From Epiperipatus broadwayi (taxonomy: Eukaryota > Onychophora > Udeonychophora > Euonychophora > Peripatidae), in the NCBI GenBank assembly GCA_028023455.1, contig JAQFVV010000056.1, positions 2,666,001-2,730,000 of the forward strand: DNA of 64,000 nt, in the 5' to 3' direction. Positions 50,127-60,749 of this stretch are shown here, in pieces. A program made the translations under genes and the position numbers. Numbering within the stretch: position 1 is the first letter of the stretch; each line of letters opens with the position of its first letter. A model generated the notes under the pieces. That model saw nothing but the letters and a program-made list of their open reading frames with translations, did not search any database and was not told where the DNA came from.

Positions 50127-50175
50127 TCTGTGGATGGCTTGTGTGACCAAGTCGAAACGTCAGTATATTGATATT
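50127..50175 (+). ncRNA. PLE-type hammerhead remnant, right arm
   Basis: CTGTGGAT, GGCTTG hairpin CAAGTC, then GAAACGTC at about 50154-50161 and AGTATATTGAT. Identical to the left arm remnant. The strong 3' half and weak 5' core suggest loss of activity or a variant core. Confidence 0.5.
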
Positions 50176-50200
50176 AAAAGTTTTTAACATGGATGAACCC

Positions 50201-50203
<3 letters not shown>

Positions 50204-50247
<44 letters not shown>
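50204..50247. repeat. (TA)n microsatellite, right flank of PLE palindrome
   Basis: A TA run of about 21 units directly after the PLE terminal GCAAAATATA, ending in TATTATAACC. Confidence 0.95.
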
Positions 50248-50252
<5 letters not shown>

Positions 50253-53200
50253 CCTACACTCCCAACACTGCTCATATACATTACATGAGCGAAATGCCCA
50301 GGCGCCAGTTCTATTAATGAATAGAACAATATAACAAGATATATAATACAAAACTATTATTGAGACTCTATATTTAAGTTTATGTTCAGCTCAGCTCAGT
50401 GGGAGGCTATAGGCAGTTCATAAGATATATGATGATAAATAAATGAAAGAAGAAATATTACAAAACACTAAATATAATGTAAATCCTTTTTATTAATTAA
50501 TTGTATGATAAAGAATCATGTTTATCGGTACAGTCTATTAAAATATACTTTAAACTTAATTTCTTCCTTCATCCAAATATAACATATATCAGCTTGCTAT
50601 AATTATAATACTAAACAATTCTATGACTTGGCATATCACAATCTAAACATCTACTTTAATGCCAATCAAGAAATAAACAATAAGATCTCAGGGAATTTAA
50701 CAAACACAGTTGAATTAAATAAACTACATTGGCCCATAAGTTATAATTCTAAAGTATGATAAAAATGTAATGAAACAAATTGACTAAAATATTCTACTGT
50801 GTTTCAATAATAAGATAATGACAGAAATAGGGTATTTTAATTTCATATCATCATCTAACAAATATACTAACTTGGCAACCTTTCTAATACGTTTATCCAG
50901 TGGCAAATGTTCCTTATAATGTTTGGATTAAGTAAAAACAATATTGTCAGACACCAGCAGATTTAATATTATAACTCTAAAATAATATATCTATTTTATA
51001 ATAGATTTATGAAATGTGGAGATGTGGAAATGGAAAACACGAATGTATACAATAATAACTCCAGACACAGTTTTAAGATTTTAAACAAATAAAATAAATC
51101 ATTTATTACAATAAAATAAATTTGGTTTAACATGATATTTACAATTGGACTACTTGTCTTACAGATTTTTAAATTATCAAATAAACTTTAAGCATCAGTT
51201 TGGGATTATCCCTATTATCAAAGCAAATTAACAACAAAACTTAAATATTCTGACTTCGAACACATGCTTTGCCTACATGTTTCATCTACATGACACTAAA
51301 TAAACAACATGTTATATTATTAACACACAAAAAATACTTTTGAGAGGATATTACCATTGATTAATAAAATAAATCAAATTAATTATATTTGGCTCTCAAC
51401 CAAGCAACTTTCTCTAATTGACTAAATAATCACTTTCAATTACGAATACCTTTCATGCATAGCAACAAAATCATGTTCATTCTGATGATTTGATGATTTA
51501 TAACCTTTATTTAAATAAATACACTGTAGTTTAAAATATTTATTTCCCGTTTTAATCTCAATAACTTTATACTTCTATTTAAATGAATGTAATGTATTTC
51601 AAAACATTTATTTCTCATTTTAATTTCAATAACTCTATACTTTATATACGCGATATTATTTATATTATGCGTGTGTGTGCGTGTGTCAAGCAACAATGAT
51701 AGAAAATAATCTTTTCTACAAATTCTCCATTCATTAAGAAAATATCATACAATTACTTTATTTCGGACAATGTCGTAATTCATCAATAAAATAAGACACT
51801 AATATTACATCAAGAATTAATTTAACAATTTATCTGGCCACATATTAATTAACACAGAGCTATATTTTCATGATTATACAGACTATACGTTATAAGGGAA
51901 ATCTACATGAGGAGCAGATAAACTCTTACTGAACACTTCTACAATAATTCATCTGATTCTAAATACACTGTTGGTGGGGAACCTTTTCCTCATCACCAAG
52001 AATATAAGAAAAATGTCACATAACTTCCTAAACATCATTTAATCATACTTCAACAATAATTCATCTACTTCTAAATACACTACTGGTGGGGAACTTCTTC
52101 CTCATCACCAGGGCTCTAAGAAAACATCACTTAACTTCAAAAAATATCATTTAATCATACGCATATAATATAAACTAGGCTCTACTCATGGAAAAACATA
52201 TACTAAATAAGCAAAATCTTTTATCCCTACAAACATTATAACGCAATCAGATTTCTTTCCATTCTCAAAGCTCTTCTAAATATCGAACATTATAAATACA
52301 CGCTGGCAGATAAATACATACAGATAACATACTAATCCGTTCCACTCAGTAGAATATGACAGTATCCGAAATTTATACATAAAAATATTCACAAACTGAA
52401 CTTTATCAAACAAATGTCATAATTGTGCAAAACAGACACACACCCACGAATAAAAGTATATATAAAATTAACTCTAAATTACACACTATGCAGGCAACAT
52501 GGTAATTAAATATTGCATCAAGGTATAACTTTTAATTCAGAATAAACTTTAGGTTACTTTTTAAAATTTAATGGTTATAATTATTACGAACGAACTTTCT
52601 TTCATATCTAGCAAACTATTTCTATTATACGTTCGTTGATTGAAAAAAGAACAAAATTCTCACTTTGAGATAATAAAGTATACAAAATAAATATAAACCT
52701 CTCTAATAATATATTAAAAAAAATATTTCTTTCTTTTACCTTCGTAAAAGAACAATAAGACCTATTTGTACACAATCAATTTTTACCAGCGTATTCCTCA
52801 TTTGGATACGCTTCGGAGACGGTCTTGAAGGTCAAAATAACCCAAATTATCAATAAAACATAATAATAAGTAAGCCTATTATCAATAATATACATTAATA
52901 ATGACAAGCAATAAAAAAAAAATAAAGAAACAAAAGTTATTTGTTTTGTAACTTAAAATAAAAGTTCACTTGCAAAGCTCTGCTCCGGGTTTATGAAACA
53001 ATATGGGACACATTCCAAACTGAATTTAAATAAAATAAACTTCTGCAGGATAACTTAAAAAAATATAATCATAACTTAAATCTGACCCAGCACCTCCAGT
53101 GTTCATAGCATATCTATTTGAGGTACCAAATCACACACACAAGCAATTAATTTCTCCTTTATTATACTGAAAATATAAGACATTCTCCATTGTAGTGCTA

Positions 53201-54847
53201 AATTAAATACGCAATTATTCTTAGTAGTTTTCTTGAATAGCATTTAACACTTTATAGTCTATTATACGCATGGTTTATTCTTAAATATTGTCAATTAAGA
53301 TACCATGGTTCCTTAGTAATTCCACAATTAATAATACTTTGTTTTATATTCCATCTTTATCGAAGAGAACAAAAATTACCCGCATTTCTATTCTTCCATT
53401 CGATTTAAGCAAATACTTAATTTGAAGTAACTCACATTTTATTTCCTTCATTTAAAATACGTATTATTTCCAGAAATACCAGATAAATAAATACTGTTAT
53501 CTCTTTATGATGAATTTGAACATGGCATGATTTATCAAAATATGCATATTCTTAATTCTATGTTTAATCCTCACAAAAACACAACACGGAAAATAGTGAA
53601 GAATTAAAATATATTCTGTAAAATAGTTCTGCATGCGTTTCCCAGATATATTAAAATACACACGTTGGTTAGTGATACAACAATAATATTCATGCAATTT
53701 ATTCTTATTTAAAATGACAATTAAATGAAGTAGTGTAGACTGGACATTATCAACATACATTTTTAAAAGAGCAATAGTTATGAAGAGGTTAATTCAAAAC
53801 GTTTAAATCGAGGAGAGCAAAGTAAACTGTGTACCTTTTGAAAATTTAGAATTCCATTCTAGTTAACTCTTCCCATAATAAATTTCTTAAGATCCTTTCG
53901 ATGTTTTACTCCAAAGTCTTTTTTAAAATCAATTTGACTTCAGCAACTGGTTTTTTTTTTTAATTTTCACAATAATGAGCCACTGTTTTCTGGCTACAAT
54001 TACATTACATAATATGCAAATTTTTCACTGGAGATCTTTGTTAAATAGCTCTCTTTAGCAAAAAGGTCATTTCCCTTCACAAGGTTACTCCCACGCTTCT
54101 TTTCTATCTAAGCTAATTACATATTCAAAAAAAAATCTTTTTTAAAAAAAAAATTTTTTTTGATTAAATCAAGACAAAAAAAATAATAAAATAAATAGCT
54201 TTTACAAACTTGAAAGAAAAATGAATATTAATTAACTATTAAACAAAAATGATTAATAATTTATTTAATTTGTAAAATAATTCATTGATTCAACTATCTA
54301 TTAATCATTGGAAAGAAATATATATTTGTTAAATTATTTAAGATAATTACTGTAATTTAAATGTTTTTATTGTACATGTACTATTGTTTGCTGTTATTAA
54401 AAGATGAAAATGAAATGAAACATAATACAGACATATATGCATGCACATGTACTGCAACCTAAATATTAAACTATCCTAACTAAATATAATTGAAATGGCT
54501 ATTAATTGTTGACAAAAGGATAAGTATTAATGAATAAAGGATTTTGAAACCATTCAACGAAATATTACACTAATATAAAATAACCTTGCATTTTCCTGCC
54601 CAAATATACCAATTCCTATAATAACAACCCCTCTCTCTGGCATTAAATACTTCACTAACCACAATAATAATAATGAATACTTATAAAGTGGTCAATCAAC
54701 TGCATAAGCAATCCATATCTAAGCTTTAAACAATCTCCAGCAAAAAATTTTAAAATTCTAAGGCTATTTCATTTTTTTTTTTAATATAATGTAACTATTC
54801 AATGCAGATACAAAGTATGTCAATTCCTTGTGCCCATCCAGATGGTC

Positions 54848-54848
<1 letters not shown>
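50248..54848. other. 4.6-kb unassigned block between two (TA)n runs
   Basis: Starts TATAACCTACAC and ends ATGGTCACA next to TA runs, weakly like the TGTAACC...GGTTACA element ends. A CCCAGGCGCCAGTTC segment lies near 50300, close to the start. No reading frame matches gag or pol. It could be a very old LTR element. Composition is less T-rich than its surroundings. Confidence 0.3.
51935..52160. repeat. Two-copy 112-base tandem repeat
   Basis: Copies begin ACTTCTACAATAATTCATCT (51935) and ACTTCAACAATAATTCATCT (52047). Each contains GGTGGGGAAC...TCCTCATCACCA, which can form a hairpin, and ends CATTTAATCATA. Confidence 0.85.

Positions 54849-54849
<1 letters not shown>

Positions 54850-54895
<46 letters not shown>
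54850..54895. repeat. (TA)n microsatellite
   Basis: A TA run of about 22 units between GGTCACA and AAAGTAGTTTTTGG. Confidence 0.95.
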
Positions 54896-54899
<4 letters not shown>

Positions 54900-55225
54900 A
54901 GTTTTTGGATTTAACTATGTATTATTTAGTATTACTTCCCAATGTTTCAACAAAATAGCATTCACCATTGTCAGGGTTACCTTTTCAAAGAAAAACTGTT
55001 AGATCTCAAATAATAACAAGATTGAGTATGAGGTAAAGAATGAGATTGAGTGTGAAGTAATTGAGCATTCAGAATATGTGGATTAGCAAAATATTTATTT
55101 TCTTCAGTTTCTGAATGCTTGCTCAATCTCATTCAGTACCTCACACTCAATCTCATTACTACTTGATTTCTAATGTTTTTTTTTAATAAACTTAACTCTG
55201 ATAATTAATCCAAAAACTATTTTAT
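54896..55225. mobile_element. Foldback element with PLE-like hammerhead relic
   Basis: The outer ends TAGTTTTTGGATTTAA and TTAATCCAAAAACTA are inverted. Inner arms 55020-55076 and 55100-55165 (GAGATTGAGTGTGA / TCACACTCAATCTC) are also inverted. The segment 54936-54978 on the minus strand has the PLE hammerhead layout. Confidence 0.6.
54936..54978 (-). ncRNA. PLE-type hammerhead relic
   Basis: Minus strand: CCCUGACAAUGGUGAAUGC...UUGUUGAAACAUUGGG. The core CUGACAA has G8 changed and the GAAAC GUU end reads GAAACAUU, so it is decayed, but spacing fits PLE terminal hammerheads. Confidence 0.4.
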
Positions 55226-55252
55226 TTACATTATATAACCATGATAACATTA

Positions 55253-55254
<2 letters not shown>

Positions 55255-55313
<59 letters not shown>
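55255..55313. repeat. (TA)n(TG)n compound microsatellite
   Basis: TA repeats to about 55283 followed by about 15 TG units. Confidence 0.95.
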
Positions 55314-55316
<3 letters not shown>

Positions 55317-55319
55317 GGG

Positions 55320-56220
55320 TGGGGTAGTAAAAGTTATTAAAACTGTCAACGTGGGAAAGAAAACTCATGTCTTGATGCCTCTTCAACATTACACACATAT
55401 TATTAATTATGTGATAATTAAATATTATACTTGGGTTAGAGATAATTTCTAGTTTAATGAATAATCAATAATAGTCATTAATATAATTGTATAAAATGGT
55501 TTGTGATAAAATTGTGAGTTCAGAAAGTTTGACACTTGTAAATCAAAGTAAATTTATATCTATAAAATCCTAAACAAATGATGAAAATATGTGTAAGAGG
55601 TTGTGATTTAAGCCAAGTGATGAATGCTGGTTTAGCATCTTTTTTACAAGTCTTTGGTCATTTGATTCAGAAAATTGTGATAAGTTTAAAAATATATATA
55701 TTAAAAAATATATATATGAAGTTAAAAAAGTATATTTATATATAAAAAGGGTATATATAAAATAAAATTACAACATGAGTTATGTATGTCTTATTTACTT
55801 GAAAAACATGAACTGGAAGTTTCAAAAATGCAATCAGAGTAAGATATGGTGGTGTGACTTCTGGCTGATAGATGATTGTGATATGATGAAAGATGCACTG
55901 AAATAAAAATAAAATTTGAGAATATATGTATAGATTAAATAAAACTTTAAGATAATCTATGCCTAAAAAAATATAAATCTGCAGGAAATTAATAAATAAT
56001 ATTAGAAAATCAATAAATTTCATATTTTTAATGGAAGCAAGAAAAAATCATATGTCTAGAAACAATAGAACATAGCATTTGTTTATTTATTCACATGTAC
56101 ATCTCCATATATGTGCTACTTTTGGATTTAAAACAGGTAAACAGATTTCAAATAACATTAAAAACATGTAAAGTGATATTTTATCAGTAATAAAAAATAA
56201 ATAAATAGATTTAAGTTTAG
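55320..56220. other. AT-rich stretch without recognised gene
   Basis: Nothing recognised. The minus-strand frame 55736-56023 is Phe/Ile/Tyr-rich with no motif. Confidence 0.45.
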
Positions 56221-56224
56221 ATTG

Positions 56225-56392
56225 GTATTATTGTTGATATCATAAAAATTAAGATTAATTAAATATAAATGTACCAAATAGTATTATTGTTGATAACATA
56301 AAAATTAAGATTAATTAAATATAAATGTACCAAATAGTATTATTGTTGATATCATAAAAATTAAGATTAATTAAATATAAATGTATCAAATA
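56225..56392. repeat. Three-copy 56-base tandem repeat
   Basis: Units start GTATTATTGTTGATA at 56225, 56281 and 56337 and are nearly identical (about three differences). This indicates a recent minisatellite expansion. Confidence 0.92.
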
Positions 56393-56394
56393 TA

Positions 56395-57955
56395 TGACAA
56401 GAATAATAATAATAATAATGAACTAAAAAAAACTCATGACTGGGTATCAAAAGATAAAAAACAAAAAAAAAATTGCTGGAGGTATTAATTTGAAATATAA
56501 TGATGAGATTGAAAAACTTGATGAAGCATTATATAAGAAGCAAATGCAGTTGGGGAAAAAATGCCAAAAGAGGAAGTTTTGTATTTAATAAAACTATCTT
56601 ATTTTTACATTTCATTTTTGTAATGATTACATTTTATCCAATAATTCCAACGTTTTAGACGTCCAACAATCTTATCCAAAGACTTCCTTTCTTCTAAGAT
56701 TTAACAAAAACAACAACAAAAGGTTAAGTTAAATTATAGGAAGAAGAAAGTCTTTGAAGAAGATTACTGAACAAGTAAAATGTTGTCATTATTAAATAAA
56801 ATTTGAATATTGCACAAATTAAATATAAAAAGCTGATAACTAAATATTGAATAATATTTAATGTTAACAGAGTCAATTATTAAAAAAACGTATCTTTATA
56901 TTAATAAGTTATTAATTGTTGCTAAGCTATGCATGATTTATTACGACGCTAAAATGGCAGATTCAATAACTAAAGATCCAAGGATCATAATTCAATTCTG
57001 GAAATGTGCCCGAACATCACATGACCTCACAAGCAGGAGTACATTTGGTTTTTTTTAGTTGCTGATAAGAATGATATATATATAATAGCGTCATTTAATT
57101 GAAACATAAAATCAACATATATAAATAAATAAAATTTACAAGATGGAAATATGAAATTTGATTCATAGGTGCAAGTTATGATTTGAGTGAAAAATTAGCA
57201 TTTTTATTAACTATTATGTATAAAAATGCTGTACTTAACTAAATAAAATTCGAGTGTAAATTTTATTTTCTCCTGTTAAATTTTTGAATAGCTAAAATCA
57301 AATAAAAGCTATTTGAATATTAAATTATTTTTAAATTGTCAATATAATTATGTAATTTACAATTCAGTTTTTTTTTTTTTAAAAAAAACTTTTCCTCAAA
57401 ACATGAAAAGAATTTTAAAACTATTTATCCTCTTTAAGTATATATTAGAGGATTTAAAAGTCTTTATTCGATTGCTGCGCCCGCCTTCAATTGCAGTGTT
57501 TGGAAGCTTTGCTTTATGCAAAGATATTTACTATAATAAAAAAAATTAACTCTTTTAAATTGTTATCTTATATGCAATTTTTGCGTTAAAGTAACTTAAT
57601 AATAAAAGCAAAGAATGCATCTTTACAATTTAAAAACATCATTATTTTTTAAAGGGGAAACAAACATTTTATTTTAGATCTTACTTTACCAATGTGGACA
57701 AAAAATTCACATCCATTGATGTCATAACCTGCTAGTAAAGAAAAAGTAGTAACTTTACTGGTAAAAAAATAAATTATAATATAAAAAAATTAAACATGAT
57801 ATTAAATCTATGAAAATGAATGCGTAAAAAATATCAGAAAATTTATAAATATTTCTAAAAAAAAAAAAAACAGGTGAAAAAATATAAAATTGTTGGTAAA
57901 ATTACATACAAAATGTTTAATGTTCAATACTCTCTTATTTTTTTTTTGCATTGCT
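56395..57955. other. AT-rich stretch without recognised gene
   Basis: Nothing firm. A short GC patch at 57470-57500 (GCTGCGCCCGCC) lies in a 78-codon frame, with no recognisable domain. Confidence 0.4.
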
Positions 57956-57957
57956 TA

Positions 57958-58165
57958 TGTTAAATAAATCTCTGTCCTGTAGGGTTTAATGCAGACTTTG
58001 GAGTGGAAGGTTCATTTTATATTCGTTATATTAAATAAATCCTTGCCCTGTGTGGATTAATGTAGGGATAGAGTATAGAATCTGGAACAGAAGACTCTTG
58101 AATCAATTCCAGTTTTGACCCTTTCAGCACTTAAACTGCTTATAAACTTCCAAAGAGTAAAGCTT
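57958..58165. repeat. 71-base imperfect tandem repeat plus dispersed tail
   Basis: TGTTAAATAAATC...CCTGTAGGGTTTAATGCAG (57958) recurs at 58029 as TATTAAATAAATC...CCTGTGTGGATTAATGTAG. The following segment is shared with 17085-17175. Confidence 0.6.
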
Positions 58166-58206
58166 TTCAATAGCTAAAAATAAGTCATACATCACTTGAC
58201 TTAATT

Positions 58207-58740
58207 TAATAAGCTTGTAATGATAAAACTAAATAAAGAGCGTGCAATAACTCTAACAAGCTTTATGATAAATGCCAAATAGAAAGCATTTAAAAATCTC
58301 TATTTAGAAATTATCTCTATCCTCAGACTGGTTTCATGCTATATCGCATGCTCTTTATTTAGTTTTATCATTACAAGCTTATTGAATTAAGTCACGTGTG
58401 TATGACTTATTTTTAACTACTATTATATTTTTTGGTTTTAAGTCTTAGCGATATTATATTGCTAAGACTATTAATATATGATATGGCTGAAGATCTATCA
58501 GTCCCACATAGCTATTTAAATTAGATAGCTGGATTTGAAGACATATAGGTGTCTAAAAATTTCAAATTGTCTACTTAAAAGTTAGTTATCAGATAAATGC
58601 TGGCTTTGAGTTAGTATTTTGGATCTGATGACTGAAATATCCTAGTACCTCACTGAGGATTTCCAATAGCACAAAACCAGTCTGAGGATAGGGATAATTT
58701 CTAAAGAGAGATTTTTAAATGCTTTCTCTTGATATTTGTT
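58207..58740. repeat. Family C/E ribozyme repeat with foldback left end
   Basis: Arms AAGCTTGTAATGATAAAACT (58209) and AGTTTTATCATTACAAGCTT (ends 58382) flank a minus-oriented fragment holding the 3' half of a hammerhead (GAAACCAGUCUGAGG, near 58320). A plus-oriented unit then runs to a second hammerhead at 58648-58687. The body shares AGATAGCTGGATTTGAAGACAT with families C and D. Confidence 0.65.
58648..58687 (+). ncRNA. Hammerhead motif, family C/E, degenerate
   Basis: CCTCA, CTGAGGA (valid CUGANGA core), a weak helix II, AAAA in place of GAAA, then CCAGTC and TGAGG. Helix I CCUCA/UGAGG is fully paired. G12 is lost. Confidence 0.55.
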
Positions 58741-58744
58741 TTTA

Positions 58745-59430
58745 TTCAATTATCTAAAAAAGTTTGAAAGTTTTGTACTATTCTTCAAAATTATAATTAC
58801 ATTACATTATTTCTTGAAAATAAGGTTATTGTATTTTTGTATAAATAAATAAAAAATGTAATGCAATTGTATCTTATAGTTTTGAAAATATATTAGATAA
58901 TTAAATAAAAAACATTGTAAAAAGCTGCAATATTTTTTTTTTAGAAATTTTATGTGATAATGATATTTAAATTCATTTTAGATAATTTTGATGTAAGATA
59001 GCCAAAGAAACAAGATGAATCTGAAAGTATTAAAGCATTAAAGAAAAAAAAAAACCCAATGAAGATGGAATGCATTCTATTAATATATTATCAAAAGATA
59101 TTTGACTAAATGGCATTTATGTTGGACTTAAGCTTTGGAAGATAAGTCATAGATCTAAAACATTGTCAAATTCTATAAACAGTCATAATGGATTAGATTA
59201 GCTTCTGATTAATCAGCTTACATGGTGGACAGCTTAGGACTGCTTATACTTACATACCTAACAGCTGCTTTTAATTCTTTAATGCTAGCAAGCTAATTAA
59301 CATAAAAATTACATCCTAAAGTTATAAATCTCAAGATAATTTGTTTGCATACTCATAAGATGTGAAACTACACTGATATTTTAATGACCACAGTCTTATG
59401 TTAAGTGTAGACACCTTTCATTCTTTGGGT
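58745..59430. other. AT-rich stretch without recognised gene
   Basis: Nothing recognised. Confidence 0.4.
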
Positions 59431-59439
59431 AATTTTGGT

Positions 59440-59546
59440 ACCTACCTACCTGCCTGCCAGACTCCCTCCCTCCATCCCTACCTACCTACCTGCCTGCCTT
59501 CCTGCCTCCCTCCCTCCCTCCATCCCTACCTACCTACCTACCTATA
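59440..59546. repeat. (CCTA/CCTG/CCTC)n tetranucleotide microsatellite
   Basis: A strand-asymmetric C/T-rich tract of interleaved CCTA, CCTG, CTCC and CATC units, internally duplicated (CCCTCCATCCCTACC occurs twice). Confidence 0.95.
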
Positions 59547-59697
59547 TATATAATAAAACAAGACACAAATTGTGTAACTTGTCTTTAAGCTTGTGCTAAA
59601 ATGTTCACTAGATGGAGCTTACTACTAACTCCAATCAAGCTCTAATTATAAATGCCAACAGAGAAAGTAATTCAAAATCTCTATTGGAAAATCCTCA

Positions 59698-59745
59698 TCT
59701 CCAGACCAATTGGTTTCAAGCTTAATGGCTCATCTCAGTGAAGAG
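59698..59745 (-). ncRNA. Hammerhead-like motif, family D, left
   Basis: Minus strand: UCUUCA, CUGAGAU, GAGC-CAUUAA-GCUU, GAAA, CCAAUUGG, UC, UGGAGA. Helices I and III are well paired and the triplet is GUC. Position 9 of the core is U instead of A, as in all family D copies. Confidence 0.55.
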
Positions 59746-60170
59746 TTAGGATTTCAGAAACTAGATCTAAAACTCCAACTCAAAGCAATGATTTAATACA
59801 TTACTATCAGTTTGAAAACTTGAATTTTTCAGACACGTAAATGTCTTCAAATCCAGCCTTACAAAACAGATAGCTATATGGGGTTGAACTCAGTTCAGTT
59901 TCACCATATGTTAATAGCCAAAGCTATATTACATCACAAAAGCCTTCAAGGATACAATCCTCTTAAAGGTTTTTGTGATGTAATATTGCTTTGGCTATTA
60001 ATATATGGTGAAACTGAACTGAGTTCAGACCCATATAGCTATCTGGTTTGTAAGGCTGGATTTGAAGAGTAAAATTTACGTGTCTGAAAAATTCAAGTTT
60101 TCCAACTATTAGTAATGTATTAACTAGTGCTCTGAGTTGGAGTTTTAGATCTAGTTTCTAAAATCCTAAC

Positions 60171-60216
60171 TCTTCACTGAGGTGAGCCATTAAGCTCAAA
60201 ACCAATTGGTCTGGAG
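60171..60216 (+). ncRNA. Hammerhead-like motif, family D, middle
   Basis: TCTTCA (60171-60176), CTGAGGT, GAGC...GCTC, AAAA (G12 changed), CCAATTGGTC, TGGAGA. Confidence 0.5.
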
Positions 60217-60575
60217 ATGAGGATTTTCCAATAGAGATTTTGAATTCTTTCTCTGTTGGCACTTATAATTAAAGCTTGTTTGGAGCTAGTGGTAAGCTCC
60301 ATCTAGTGAACATTTTAGCACAAGCTTAAAGGCAAGTTGCATAATTTGTGTCTTGTTTTATTAATTATTATAAGTGTACCCTTGAAGGTTTTTGTGATGT
60401 AATATTGCTTTGGCCATTAATATATGGTGAAACTGAACTCATATAGCTATTTGGTTTGTAAGGCTGGATTTGAAGACATTTATGTGTCTGAAAAATTCGA
60501 GTTTTCAAACTGATAGTATCATATTAAATAAGTGCTCTGAGTTGGAGTTTTAGATCTAGTTTTTGAAATCCTAAC

Positions 60576-60622
60576 TCTTCACTGAGGTGAGCCATTAAGC
60601 TCGAAACCAATCGGTCTGGAGA
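60576..60622 (+). ncRNA. Hammerhead-like motif, family D, right
   Basis: TCTTCA 60576-60581, CTGAGGT 60582-60588, GAGC/GCTC helix II 60589-60602, GAAA 60603-60606, ACC/GGU helix III with a 4-base loop, triplet GUC (cleavage after 60616), TGGAGA. Everything is canonical except U at core position 9. Confidence 0.58.
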
Positions 60623-60714
60623 TGAGGATTTTCTGATAAAGATTTTGAATTCTTTCTCTGATGGCACTTATAATTAGAGCTTGTTTGGAGCTAGTGGTAA
60701 GCTCCATCTAGTGA

Positions 60715-60746
<32 letters not shown>
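60715..60746. repeat. (TA)n microsatellite
   Basis: A TA run of about 15 units joining family D to the TGTAACC element. Confidence 0.95.

Positions 60747-60749
<3 letters not shown>

Larger units (their letters stand above)
48047..50207. mobile_element. Perfectly centred palindrome of two 5'-truncated Penelope-like elements
   Basis: The axis is a single C at 49127, and each arm is about 1080 bases (48047-49126, 49128-50207). Identity exceeds 99% by eye, with only a few substitutions and single-base indels. Both arms carry the same PLE 3' portion: RT C-terminal part, linker, GIY-YIG endonuclease, 3' UTR and hammerhead remnant. Both are truncated at the same nucleotide, just before the RT YIDD codons. 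(TA)n runs flank both outer ends. Confidence 0.93.
59570..60714. repeat. Family D: one inverted and two tandem 419-bp ribozyme repeats
   Basis: The left unit (minus) runs about 59586-59957. Two plus units start with AAGGTTTTTGTGATG at 59966 and 60385, a period of 419. Each has CTGAACTGAGTTCAG (shortened in the last), the AGGCTGGATTTGAAGACAT block, a hammerhead-like motif, and an end TGGTAAGCTCCATCTAGTGA. The last unit runs into a TA run. The frame at 59878-60072 crosses the inversion and is not a gene. Confidence 0.85.

Noticed and set aside
48177-50187. Additional mirrored frames of 73 and 94 codons antisense to the PLE
   Set aside because: They are antisense shadows of the PLE 3' region, identical in both arms, with no domain.
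59440-59546. C/T-rich tract as a CRISPR-like or telomeric array
   Set aside because: Units are four bases and irregular, there are no spacers, and it is an ordinary tetranucleotide microsatellite.
59878-60072. A 64-codon frame starting in family D
   Set aside because: It spans the inversion axis of a non-coding repeat.
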